NCBI RefSeq assembly: GCF_019669985.1
Contig: NZ_AP019782.1
Location: forward strand, 3,404,001 to 3,468,000
DNA: 64,000 nucleotides
Direction: 5' to 3'
Origin: Methylogaea oryzae
GTDB taxonomy: Bacteria > Pseudomonadota > Gammaproteobacteria > Methylococcales > Methylococcaceae
Part shown: one piece after another, positions 27,114 to 35,358 of the stretch
How the letters are laid out: the number at the start of each line of letters is the position of its first letter
Numbering within the stretch: position 1 is the stretch's first letter
Translations under genes and position numbers: made by a program
The notes under the pieces: model-generated
The model's input: the letters and a program-made list of their open reading frames with translations, nothing else
Database searches by the model: none
Told to the model about the DNA's origin: nothing

Positions 27114-27746
27114 CTATTTCGGCACGCGATACCCCAATATACGGCTTTTTGGGTAATCCGCGAAACAAACCTTGTTCCCTTGATTTCCACCCAAGACCTT
27201 GATTTCGTTTCCGCTATCCGCGACGTAAAAAGCCACATGGCCGCTCGGCGAGGTGCTGCGTTCGAAGACCACAATGCAACCGGTGACGGGCGCGTCCGTC
27301 CTACGCCCCCAATTTAACCAAGAGCGGGCCATGGCGGAATCCGTCCCGGCGAAACCGGATTTTTCGACGCAGAAATTGACGAAAGCGGAACACCAAGGCG
27401 TCTCGTCGCTGGCGGCCATATCCGCTCCCAAAGTAGTGGAGCGCAGATACTCGACGATACGCGGGTTGGCGCCGGAACCGGAAATTTCGGCAGTGCCTGC
27501 CTCCTGCACGGCGATGTCGAACCAGGGAAAGGCAGCGACGGGCGCTTCGGCCATGACCGGCTGGAGATACTTGAACGAGGCCCAGCCCGTATCGGCACCG
27601 TGACTCACCTTTTGCCAATGGCCGTCAGGTGAAGCCCCAATGGAAGCGACCACATCGCCGCGATCCAATATTGCGACAACATTGCCCTGCACGCTTGGTG
27701 CGTCCCGCAGGTTCAATGCGGACGCGGTTACGACTAATTGCGACAT
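27114..27746 (-). CDS. SH3b plus TIGR02594-type peptidoglycan hydrolase
   Basis: A 210-aa protein with no signal peptide. Residues about 1-65 form a bacterial SH3 domain (LNLRDAPS, ILDRGDVV, GWASFKYL). The rest matches the TIGR02594 NlpC/P60-like family: catalytic Cys in ETPWCSAFVNFC, ARSWLNWG, His in SGHVAFYV, and VLGGNQGN before the end LGYRVP. Such proteins cleave peptide cross-links and are common in phages, toxins and secretion-linked loci. A ggag ribosome-binding site precedes the ATG. It borders an AT-rich island of unknown genes. Confidence 0.82.
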   Translation of the reverse strand: MSQLVVTASALNLRDAPSVQGNVVAILDRGDVVASIGASPDGHWQKVSHGADTGWASFKYLQPVMAEAPVAAFPWFDIAVQEAGTAEISGSGANPRIVEYLRSTTLGADMAASDETPWCSAFVNFCVEKSGFAGTDSAMARSWLNWGRRTDAPVTGCIVVFERSTSPSGHVAFYVADSGNEIKVLGGNQGNKVCFADYPKSRILGYRVPK

Positions 27747-27902
27747 GGGGGCGTCTCCTGTTGTTAGGTGGTTTTTGCGGTATCAAAAAAGGCGACAGAT
27801 TTTTTCATGAATAACAATTTTTACGTAGCTGACCATATTTCCCTTGTTTGATCCGGCGGCCAACGATGACATCAATTTCAGAGGTCGAATCTATTTTGTT
27901 AT

Positions 27903-29033
27903 TTACTTTTCTGGCTTGCCCTGGTCTTTTACTCGCGACGCGATGCGATCAAGTACGTCTGGAACTAGTCGCTCCGAAAAGCCGGACACAAAACACAATA
28001 CTAGCAGTTTCGCCAAATTAGGGGTGTCATACTTCAGGCATGCTAAGGTGTCCAGTATTCTTCCATTGTCACCCAGCGTTTTGCAGGAATCACCATTGGT
28101 TTGGGGGATTATGCTATCAATTTTTATGATTTCTGATACGGAGAGGAGCAATATTAAAAAGGCAAAAACCGCACCGCTAACGATCAGCGTTATCATATAC
28201 TTGCGTGTTATGTTGCTTATGGCGTCCGTTGATTCAAGAACGCTTTCCGCGAAGCTTGTCGGCGCATTGGCAGCTGTTTCGATGCGTTGAATTATGCTAA
28301 TAAAAGCGCCGGCCATGCCGGAATATACAACTAATAATAATAAGCGAGCTGTTCGCAAGTCATCGCCGGGCAGAGCCACACTTAGCTTTTGGAAAAAGTC
28401 GGATGACCATAGGAAATTTATAGAGGCAAAAAAGCTGATAATAGAACCAATGTTATATAGCAAGGTGCCACCCAATAACGCCAAGGCCATGGTGATCATT
28501 GCATAGCCTTTCTTTTCGTTTATCTGGCTATTTCTTTGGTTCCTGTAATATGTTATTCGCTGAAGTTGTCGAACAAGATTAGCAAGGTCTTGACGTAGAA
28601 GCGCTTCTGCGTTGGCGCTAAGGTCGCAGGACTCCTTCATTGTATCATCTGCGATTGTCTTCGGGAGTTTGTTAACATATGAGTCGTAAGCTTGCTGTCC
28701 AGCTAGGATCCTGAATTTTTCTCTTGTTATCCAAGCTCTGCGGATCAGTGCTTCTTTTGGTAAGTATTCGATTACCAAAAGCTCAAGAGCCCATAGCTCT
28801 GGTATATCGCGCGTTTCTATGATGGCTTTTTCATCACTGCCAGGCGGTGAGCGGAACGATGCTCGTTTTAAAATAATTCCTCTAGTATCCGATGGCAAAG
28901 CCAAGAAGTCCGAATATACAATCGAATGAAGATCGCCCCCCCTATCCATGCACTTAGGTGAGGCGTCGTCTTTAATGGCGCCTGTTATGGAATCATAAAG
29001 AGATTTTACGTTTGCTAATAATGTGTTAAACAT
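27903..29033 (-). CDS. Hypothetical membrane protein of the AT-rich island
   Basis: A 376-aa protein starting MFNTLLANVKSLYDS behind aagga; the longer TTG-started form to 29066 is less likely. The first 170 residues are soluble and charged with helical, partly coiled-coil character (about 130-170). Three or four TM helices follow: ITMALALLGGTLLYNIG, LLLLVVYSGMAGAFISII, YMITLIVSGAVFAFLILLL and possibly LAKLLVLCFVSGFSERLVP. No family was recognised. Base composition and codon use (many AT-ending codons) differ sharply from the flanking chromosome, indicating horizontal origin. It shares strand with the two lipoprotein genes upstream and the hydrolase downstream. Confidence 0.75.
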   Translation of the reverse strand: MFNTLLANVKSLYDSITGAIKDDASPKCMDRGGDLHSIVYSDFLALPSDTRGIILKRASFRSPPGSDEKAIIETRDIPELWALELLVIEYLPKEALIRRAWITREKFRILAGQQAYDSYVNKLPKTIADDTMKESCDLSANAEALLRQDLANLVRQLQRITYYRNQRNSQINEKKGYAMITMALALLGGTLLYNIGSIISFFASINFLWSSDFFQKLSVALPGDDLRTARLLLLVVYSGMAGAFISIIQRIETAANAPTSFAESVLESTDAISNITRKYMITLIVSGAVFAFLILLLSVSEIIKIDSIIPQTNGDSCKTLGDNGRILDTLACLKYDTPNLAKLLVLCFVSGFSERLVPDVLDRIASRVKDQGKPEK

Positions 29034-29486
29034 GGCTGTTTCCTTACTTATTGTCTTTGGCCGCAATGTCTTTCCTACTTGTCAGTAGCCTCACTTAGTG
29101 CCTGTTCGCAGAGTCGTGGGATGAGGCGAACATAGTGAATCGCATGAATCGAGGAACACAAACGTGCGGTTCTTACCTCACCGCACCCCACGTGCTGAAT
29201 CGAAGATTCTAAAGTATGAAGCAATGATAAAAAGTAAGGTTTGACCCTAAGTAAGAGCAAGTTGTTTCTTGAACTAATCATTTATATGTGTACTCGGAGG
29301 GCGCGTCGCCGTCTCAGATTGCTGTGTTTTCATAGGGCGGGCTTTGATTTGTTATACCGCTATTTTGTGGGTTTCTGCGGGTTGCGGTGGTTATCTATCT
29401 GTTCGGGGTGATCGAATGGGTTGCATTGGCTGGACGCAATCGACAGGCGTAATGGATTGAGAACGCAATGATTTTCACCTACAGAG
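29034..29486. other. AT-rich intergenic stretch with stem-loops
   Basis: About 450 bp between two island genes. A hairpin forms from gtgcggt and accgcac at about 29163-29185. No open frame with a ribosome-binding site or protein match was seen. It could be a decayed mobile-element boundary or structured RNA; neither is established. Confidence 0.4.
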
Positions 29487-30392
29487 CTATTTGCCGCATA
29501 TTTTCTCTGCGTTTTCGGCGGTTATTGTTCCAGAGACGATGGTTTTCAAGGTGGCCAAGCAACGGCTTTGTTGAAGTCCTTGAGAAATATTTTGTGCGGC
29601 GACACCTGTCGAAAACATTTTGCCAAGAGTGACGCCGTTGTTGCCGCCGTTCACAACACTCGTCCATGAATCAAAACTTCCAAAAACGGAGTACGCATCC
29701 GTTTTTCCCTCTACTTTGGCAAGTTCCGCAGCGGCTTTCTTTACATTTGCTTCAGCGCTATCTTTTTCTGTTTGCGCCTGAGTTAAATCTGCACTTAGCT
29801 GCGCTGTCTGATCACTCATGACATTTTCCGCTTCCAATGCGGTGCTGCCATGTTTCTTCCAAATCGAATCTAACTGGCGTTGAATTGATTCGGTATCAGT
29901 TCTTTTCTGTTCCAGCTGAATTGGAGAAATGGATGCGGAGTTGTTTATCTCTTTCTTAAGGGCCTCCTGCTTGTTCTTGAGATCCTCATAAGCGGCTTTC
30001 TCGGCTTTATTAGTATCACTTTGTTTTTGCTTTTCTGTGAGCGTAGCTGATTTCTGAGTTAGTGTTGCTTCAGCATCTTGCAAAGCCTTTACTGCTGCAT
30101 CAACAGTGGCTGGATTCATCGAGCCCGCATAAGTACCTTTGATAAGCTCAATTTTTGATTCGCCGCCATCACCGCCTAATTTCGCAGGAAGTTTCGCTAC
30201 TGCAACGGGAACGAAGGCCGAATCTTCCGTTGTTAGACCTACATTAATGTCAGCTCCTGGCGTTTGTGGGTTGGTGACACTAATGCGTCCGCCAAAAATG
30301 GTTTTTGAGTTGTAAACAAGAGGGGCTTGGCTTAGAGGCGCGCATCCTGTAGCAAGAAGCAAGATGGCAAGCAGTGTTATTTTTTTCATCAT
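29487..30392 (-). CDS. Predicted coiled-coil lipoprotein, unknown function
   Basis: A 301-aa secreted lipoprotein. The signal MMKKITLLAILLLATGC has a good lipobox (LATGC), placing the mature N-terminal Cys at residue 17. A short beta-type region to about residue 100 is followed by about 120 residues of Lys/Glu/Gln/Ala-rich coiled coil (about 100-225), then a Gly/Ser region with two cysteines (CLATLK, EKICGK). No family was recognised. Composition is AT-rich like its neighbours. A 12-nt gap to the small upstream lipoprotein gene suggests one transcript. Confidence 0.75.
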   Translation of the reverse strand: MMKKITLLAILLLATGCAPLSQAPLVYNSKTIFGGRISVTNPQTPGADINVGLTTEDSAFVPVAVAKLPAKLGGDGGESKIELIKGTYAGSMNPATVDAAVKALQDAEATLTQKSATLTEKQKQSDTNKAEKAAYEDLKNKQEALKKEINNSASISPIQLEQKRTDTESIQRQLDSIWKKHGSTALEAENVMSDQTAQLSADLTQAQTEKDSAEANVKKAAAELAKVEGKTDAYSVFGSFDSWTSVVNGGNNGVTLGKMFSTGVAAQNISQGLQQSRCLATLKTIVSGTITAENAEKICGK

Positions 30393-30404
30393 GTTTCCTT
30401 TGGT

Positions 30405-30713
30405 TTATTGCTTGCAAGTGAGCGGTTCCGTCTCTGTATTAAAAAATACAGCTATACATTGGGAGGAGTCATTTAGATAAACCTTATGATCATCAAAATA
30501 ACCAATTGACATTCCTTCTTCGGCCAAATACATACCGACCCCACTGGAATTGGCGGTTACATTTCTTGTTCCCCCAATGACTTGTATGATTGCTAAACCA
30601 GGGTATAGTTGCGTACTTACCGAATTTGCATCTTTGATAGTAATCACTGTGCAACTAGATAGGGTCAAAGAAATGCATGTATACTCAAAAAAACGTCTAA
30701 GTCGATGTGGCAT
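30405..30713 (-). CDS. Small predicted lipoprotein, unknown function
   Basis: A 102-aa protein. The N-terminus (MPHRLRRFFEYTCISLTLSSC) has basic residues, a hydrophobic core and a lipobox-like LSSC at 18-21, suggesting an acylated Cys. The remaining 80 residues alternate hydrophobic and polar residues, consistent with a small beta domain ending TEPLTCKQ. It is the first gene of the AT-rich island operon. No ribosome-binding site is obvious. Confidence 0.6.
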   Translation of the reverse strand: MPHRLRRFFEYTCISLTLSSCTVITIKDANSVSTQLYPGLAIIQVIGGTRNVTANSSGVGMYLAEEGMSIGYFDDHKVYLNDSSQCIAVFFNTETEPLTCKQ

Positions 30714-30913
30714 TGCATTGTGTGACTAAAGCTTGGGGGCGCAGGGTCAGGTCTTGCGTTTGATCTAAAGTTTTGTCCAAAGACATTTGTTCGTACGCAG
30801 TCACTCCCCCATCTCGTACCGAATTCTTCGGCAATTTTTAACAGTTAACCATCCCCCATCTGTAACGGTACGAAAGTACCGCTCCAACTCTACTGAAGCC
30901 GTAAAATCCCACC
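30714..30913. other. Intergenic boundary of the AT-rich island
   Basis: About 200 bp between the divergent small lipoprotein and response-regulator genes. A gcgcagggtcaggtcttgcg segment (30739-30758) resembles sequences flanking REP-associated transposase genes, but no transposase is present. A short hairpin (acggtac, 30865-30871, with gtaccg, 30876-30881) lies near the regulator start. It must contain promoters for both genes. Confidence 0.35.
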
Positions 30914-31606
30914 GTGCGTCCATTACTCACAATCGCTCACCCCTTGAACATCCTCCTCATCGATGACCACTTCTGCGCCCGCGAGGGCGTCGCCTTGCTG
31001 CTTCAACAGATGCTGCCTGACGCGCAGGTGTTCGAAGCTCATTCAGTGGAAACCGGCTTGGCGATTGGCGGCACCACGCGACTCAATCTGGCATTGCTGG
31101 ACGTGCAACTACCCGGCAAGAACGGGCTGGAGGGCTTAGCGGAATTGAAAGCTGCATTTCCCGATCTGTGCGTGGTGATGTTTTCGGGTCTGGAGGATCG
31201 CGAACTGGTGTTTGAGGCGTTGCGGCTGGGGGCCATGGGGTTTATTCCCAAGAGCCTTTCCCGGCAGGAGTTCGCGGCGGCGTTGCAGGATGTGCTGGCC
31301 GGGCGGCCTTATTTGCCGGCGTCGGCGGTGGCGGGCGGATCGTCGGGGCTGCCGGTGCCGGGGGCGCGGTGGGTGGCCGATCCGCGCGAGTTGGGGCTGA
31401 CGCCGCGGGAGTTCGAGGTGTTGCGCTGGCTGGTGCAAGGCAAGGGCAATAAGGACATCGCCAAGCGCTTGGGGGTGAGCGAGCAGACGGTGAAGAATCA
31501 CCTGCGGCCGATATTCCACAAGTTTGGTGTGGCGCGGCGGGCGGAACTGGTGGTGAAGGTGTTCGAGCGGGGGATCGTGCTGGGGGCGCCGGAGGTGGGG
31601 AATTGA
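30914..31606 (+). CDS. LuxR/NarL-type response regulator
   Basis: A 230-aa two-domain regulator. The receiver (about 12-130) has the acidic pair in LLIDDH, the phospho-acceptor Asp in LALLDVQLPG and Lys in FIPKSLS. The LuxR helix-turn-helix (about 160-220) has LTPREFEVLRWL, GKGNKDIAKRLGVSEQTVKNH. The start is a GTG with no strong ribosome-binding site. It converges on a hybrid histidine kinase gene, a plausible but unproven cognate partner. Confidence 0.9.
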   Translation: MRPLLTIAHPLNILLIDDHFCAREGVALLLQQMLPDAQVFEAHSVETGLAIGGTTRLNLALLDVQLPGKNGLEGLAELKAAFPDLCVVMFSGLEDRELVFEALRLGAMGFIPKSLSRQEFAAALQDVLAGRPYLPASAVAGGSSGLPVPGARWVADPRELGLTPREFEVLRWLVQGKGNKDIAKRLGVSEQTVKNHLRPIFHKFGVARRAELVVKVFERGIVLGAPEVGN

Positions 31607-31720
31607 GGATGTAGGAACGGCGGCTGGGGGCGTCGCTATGGCGCGTTCGGGCGTGGGACTCCAAGGAAACCGTCCTTCCACCCAGGAAGAAAATTGGGTT
31701 AAAAAGCCACGGCCGTTTTA

Positions 31721-31755
31721 TTCCCTCACCCTAACCCTCTCCCGTAGGGAGAGGG
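31721..31755. repeat. REP-like extragenic repeat, copy 2
   Basis: The same C/T-rich lead and 9-bp hairpin as at 158-191 (31735-31743 with 31747-31755, loop gta). It sits between the convergent response-regulator and histidine-kinase genes, a usual place for such repeats. Confidence 0.75.
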
Positions 31756-31819
31756 AACGCGGATCCCGATTTGAACTTGAGACGACGCTCCCCTCGGGGG
31801 ACAAAGACGGCCGCGCCGC

Positions 31820-33715
31820 TTAAGAAACGTCCCGGCTCTTGGCCGTCAGCGATGCGTCCAAGGCCTTGGCCATGGCGGCCAGCAGGGCTTTTTCCCCGGC
31901 GGATTTGTCGAGGAATTGGATGGAACCGGACCAGCGGTTGGCGTCGAGCGGCAGGGCGACATCGGCGCTGAACACCACGGCGGGCACGGGGCCGCTGTCG
32001 GCTTGAGCTGCGGCCAGGGCGTCGGCGGCGGTTTCCTGCCGGTTCCAGTGGTAATCGGCGAGCAGCAAATCCGGCGGGCGCAGGTTGTCGGCCAGGGCGC
32101 GGCGCAGTTGCACCAGGTCGGCTACCGGTTCCACCAGGCATCCCCAGCGCGTCAACCGTTCTGCCAAGACACCGCGCACCGCTGCATCGCCGTAGGCCAG
32201 CAAGACGTAGCTGCCGGCAACGGAAAACTGCGTAGCGCTTGAGGGGCGGTTTTTCGTCTCCTCGCCGTTGGGCAGCACCAGGCTGAATACCGAACCGTGG
32301 CCGGGTCGGGACGCCAAATCCAGCTGGTGTTGGGGCAGGCAGCGCAGGGCTTGCGCCACGTAGGCCAAGCCTATGCCCAGGCCGTGGACGCAAGCTTGCT
32401 CCTGTCGCGGGCTGCGGTAAAACTCGCGGAACACCGCTTCCCTTTCTTCCGCCGCAATGCCTAAGCCGCTGTCGCGCACCTGCAACTCCAAGCGGGTGTT
32501 GCCGACCCGCTGGGTGGCCAACACCACGCAGCCTTGCGGGGTGTATTTGATGGCGTTGTCGAGTAGATTGCCCAGCACTTGCCGCAGCATGGCGGCGTCG
32601 GAGCGCACGCGGAACGGCGGCCGGTTGCGCGGCAGGACTTTCAACGTCAGGCCGCGCTGGGCGGCTTTGGGCGCGAACTGGTCCTGCAACGCGGCCAGCA
32701 GCGGGTTGAGCTCCACGTCGGCCAGGTTCACGGCCATCCCGCCGGTCTGCAACGCCGCCATGTCCAGGATGCGGTTGCAGGCTTCCTGCAATTCGTCGAC
32801 GACGGCGCCCAGCTTGGCCACCACCGGCGCCAAAGGGTCCGTCTTGCCGTCGGCCAGGGCCGCTTCCAGCGCAGTGGCGTAGCAGCCCAGGGCTTGCAGC
32901 GGCTGGCGCAGGTTGTGACTGGTCTGGCGCAAAAACGCCGCTTTGTCTTCCGCCGCGCACTCGGCGGCGTGCCGTTGGCGAAACGCCCTGCGGGAATACC
33001 GCTCCAGCTGGCGGCGGGTGCACAGGCCGAACAGGTTAACGATGGCGAGGATCAGGAACGAAGGCAGCAGCCCGGCGCCGTCCACCCCCACGTAGGCACC
33101 GGTCCACAACAGCGCGGCCATGCCGGTCCAGCCGATCAGCAAGCTGAACGCCAGGGGCAGCAACAGCTGGCCGTAGAGGAAGAAGTACACCGGCAACAGC
33201 CCCGGCCAAGCGGTGGCGTAGCCGGCGGGATCGTTCTCCAGCAACAGGGTAACGGCCAGATCCAGCACCGCCAGGATCACGGCAGCGGCGGCGATCCTGC
33301 CGCTGTCTTGCCTAGCCGCCGCCCTGCGCGAGCGAAGATACAACCCCAGCAGGCCGAACACCACCACGGAGCGGGCCAATATCGCCGCCAGGGATAAGCC
33401 GAGAGCGGCGGCGTCCAGCAGGATAAACAGGAAAAAGCCGAGGGCGCCCAGCAGCAAAGCCGCTTGCAAAGGTTTGCGCGTTTCGTCGATACATTCCTGC
33501 CGGAATCGGCCTTCCGCTTCGGCATCGAACTTCGCCAACCCAGGCCGCCCGGCGACCATGGCGCCGCGAACCCAGGAGCGTAAAGCCGGCAACCGGGCCA
33601 GTGCCCACAGCCGTGCGGATGACTGCCGCAAATTCAAGGAAAGCGCTTGCGTATTCACGAGCCGATCGGTCCTTAATCCCAGAGAAATTGAATCCCATCT
33701 TTCGCCTCGGAACAC
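31820..33715 (-). CDS. Hybrid sensor histidine kinase with C-terminal receiver
   Basis: A 631-aa membrane kinase. About six TM helices (about 80-250) carry no large periplasmic domain. The HisKA box is SHNLRQPLQAL (about 283), with N box LLDNAIKYTP, and G boxes DSGLGIA and GLGIGLAY. The PdhS-like SHNLRQPLQ motif is common in orphan hybrid kinases. The C-terminal receiver (about 505-625) keeps the phospho-acceptor Asp (LLLADYHW) and Lys (FLDKS), but the usual acidic pair is only AYGD. It probably starts at GTG 33715; internal starts are possible. It ends convergent to the response regulator, separated by a REP repeat. Confidence 0.9.
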   Translation of the reverse strand: MFRGERWDSISLGLRTDRLVNTQALSLNLRQSSARLWALARLPALRSWVRGAMVAGRPGLAKFDAEAEGRFRQECIDETRKPLQAALLLGALGFFLFILLDAAALGLSLAAILARSVVVFGLLGLYLRSRRAAARQDSGRIAAAAVILAVLDLAVTLLLENDPAGYATAWPGLLPVYFFLYGQLLLPLAFSLLIGWTGMAALLWTGAYVGVDGAGLLPSFLILAIVNLFGLCTRRQLERYSRRAFRQRHAAECAAEDKAAFLRQTSHNLRQPLQALGCYATALEAALADGKTDPLAPVVAKLGAVVDELQEACNRILDMAALQTGGMAVNLADVELNPLLAALQDQFAPKAAQRGLTLKVLPRNRPPFRVRSDAAMLRQVLGNLLDNAIKYTPQGCVVLATQRVGNTRLELQVRDSGLGIAAEEREAVFREFYRSPRQEQACVHGLGIGLAYVAQALRCLPQHQLDLASRPGHGSVFSLVLPNGEETKNRPSSATQFSVAGSYVLLAYGDAAVRGVLAERLTRWGCLVEPVADLVQLRRALADNLRPPDLLLADYHWNRQETAADALAAAQADSGPVPAVVFSADVALPLDANRWSGSIQFLDKSAGEKALLAAMAKALDASLTAKSRDVS

Positions 33716-34082
33716 TACCCCAGCAACAAAACCGTGCCCTGGGTCTCAGTAATCGCAAGACTGCCGTAAAACCATGCTACCCCAGGGCTATTTCAGCGGC
33801 AATTTTGATGCGAATGGCGCGCCTTTTATTCGTATCGCCTGCGGCGGATAGAATAAATCCACCTATTTTCAACAAGATGAGACCGTGCCGCGCCGCGCGG
33901 AGCGAAAAAACCCAGCGTCGCCCCCGGAAAAGCACCGGTTGCATCGGGCAAGCGCCGCGGCCGTGCTCAACGACGCCAACAAAGGCATCAGGCCAGCGCC
34001 CGCCTCCTTGAGCTGCAATCCCCCCAACCGCCGGCAAAAAGCTTTATCATGGGCGCTTTACCATCCATTCTGAGGCAGCCCC
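33716..34082. other. Intergenic region between kinase and SlyD-like gene
   Basis: About 370 bp holding the divergent promoters. A ctacccc motif occurs twice (33714-33720 and 33778-33784), with cagtctt-like sequence between; no known operator was recognised. No gene is supported. Confidence 0.4.
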
Positions 34083-34565
34083 ATGCAAATCGCGGCCAGC
34101 AAAGTCGTTTCCCTCCACTACACCCTGCGCGGCGAGGACGGCGACCTCATCGACCAGGCGACCCCGGACGAACCGTTTGCCTACATTCACGGCACAGGCA
34201 GCATCATTCCCGGCCTGGAAAAGGCCCTGGAAGGCAAGTCGGCCGGCGACAAGCTGACCGTATCCGTGGCGCCGGAAGACGGCTACGGCGTGCGCGACGA
34301 CGAGCAGGTTCAGGTAGCGCCGCGCAGCGCCTTCCACGGCGTTGACCACATCGAGCCGGGCATGCAGTTCCAGGCGCAGACCGAATACGGCATGCAACTG
34401 GTAACGGTGGTGGCGGTGGAAAACGACGAGGTGGTGCTGGACGGCAACCATCCCCTGGCCGGCCAGACCCTGAACTTCGAAGTGGAAGTGGCGCACATCC
34501 GCGACGCGACGGAAGAAGAACTGGATCACGGCCACGTGCACGGCGAAGGCGGCCACCACCATTGA
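34083..34565 (+). CDS. slyD: FKBP-type peptidyl-prolyl isomerase, SlyD family
   Basis: A 160-aa cytosolic prolyl isomerase/chaperone. The FKBP core has VVSLHYTLRGEDG, IHGTGSIIPGLEKALEG (about 38-54) and PEDGYGVRDD. The inserted-flap region follows with QFQAQTEYGMQ, then GNHPLAGQTLNFEVEV. The short His-rich tail (HGHVHGEGGHHH) resembles the metal-binding tail of SlyD but is much shorter than in E. coli. A gagg ribosome-binding site precedes the start. It stands alone with its own terminator. Confidence 0.92.
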   Translation: MQIAASKVVSLHYTLRGEDGDLIDQATPDEPFAYIHGTGSIIPGLEKALEGKSAGDKLTVSVAPEDGYGVRDDEQVQVAPRSAFHGVDHIEPGMQFQAQTEYGMQLVTVVAVENDEVVLDGNHPLAGQTLNFEVEVAHIRDATEEELDHGHVHGEGGHHH

Positions 34566-34620
34566 GCCCGCAAGCGCCGGCGACTTAAGCCGCGGCGCTC
34601 GCTCGGCGTAGCGGACCATA

Positions 34621-34658
34621 AAAGAGCGGCGGATACTTCCGCCGCTCTTTTTGTTTTT
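34621..34658 (+). terminator. Rho-independent terminator after slyD
   Basis: 13-bp arms (34621-34633 with 34638-34650) around tact are followed by a T-rich tract to 34658. Confidence 0.9.
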
Positions 34659-34702
34659 AAGCGCCGCAGAAACCGGCTAAAACACGTCGCCGCGCCCGAT
34701 CC

Positions 34703-34792
34703 CTACACGCGGAACGAGTCGAGCATCGCTTGCAACGCGCCGCCCGGACGGCGCAATTCCCCGCTCATTGCGGCCATCCGCTCGGCACCGGC
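34703..34792 (-). pseudogene. Possible relic of a methyl-accepting chemotaxis protein C-terminus
   Basis: On the minus strand a stop-bounded frame of 29 codons reads AGAERMAAMSGELRR..., ending LQAMLDSFRV and a TAG stop at 34703. The pattern (MxxMSxxL, then hydrophobic spacing and a terminal FRV) resembles the extreme C-terminus of chemoreceptors. An in-frame stop lies just upstream, and no receptor body remains before the nfeD gene. Identification rests on a short motif only. Confidence 0.3.
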
Positions 34793-34899
34793 TTAGGCGG
34801 CGCTGCCTGATCCAACGCGGACAGGAAGGATCGCGCCTCGACGGCCCCATCGGCTGGGTCTACACTGAAAGCCGATTGCAACTGAGCGCGGAGGGCGCC

Positions 34900-35349
34900 A
34901 TGGAATCCCTGGAGTGGTGGCATTGGATCGTCGCGGGCTTGGTCCTGGTCATGGCGGAACTGATCGTTCCCGCCTTCGTGGTGTTCTGGTTCGGCCTGGG
35001 CGCATTGATCGTCGGACTGCTGCTGCTGACCATGCCCGACCTGAGCCTCGCCACGCAAATGCTGATCTGGTCGGTGGCTTCCTGCGCCATGGTGGTGCTG
35101 TGGTTCCGCCTGTTCAAACCGCATTTGCACAAAACCCGCGTCGGCATGTCCGACAATGCCACCTTGATCGGCGAAGTGGGCCTGATGCTGCGCGACGTGG
35201 ATCAATTCCAGCGGGGCGAGGTGCGCTTCCAGAAGCCCATGATGGGCGCGGATCGCTGGGGATGCATCGCCGACGAAGCTATCGCGGCGGGCGAGCGGGT
35301 TCGGGTGGTCAGCGTGGAAGGCACGCTGGTTAAAGTCAAGAAAGCCTAG
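34900..35349 (+). CDS. NfeD family membrane protein
   Basis: A 149-aa NfeD1b-type protein. TM helices at about 8-28, 30-48 and 50-68 are followed by a soluble OB-fold (about 80-149) with VGMSDNATLIGEVG, RWGCIADEAIAAGERVRVVSVEG and LVKVKK. The ATG at 34900 with ggaggg upstream is preferred to the longer frame. NfeD proteins pair with SPFH proteins in membrane microdomains, and the next gene, 9 nt on, is exactly that partner. Confidence 0.93.
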   Translation: MESLEWWHWIVAGLVLVMAELIVPAFVVFWFGLGALIVGLLLLTMPDLSLATQMLIWSVASCAMVVLWFRLFKPHLHKTRVGMSDNATLIGEVGLMLRDVDQFQRGEVRFQKPMMGADRWGCIADEAIAAGERVRVVSVEGTLVKVKKA

Positions 35350-35358
35350 GAGGTGAAT

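Noticed and set aside
29075-29281. Structured sequence resembling the end of a group II intron or other mobile RNA
   Set aside because: A domain V-like hairpin with its conserved catalytic bases could not be drawn, and no reverse transcriptase is nearby.
30736-30762. Sequence like the flanks of REP-associated tyrosine transposase genes
   Set aside because: No transposase gene or paired terminal repeat accompanies it.
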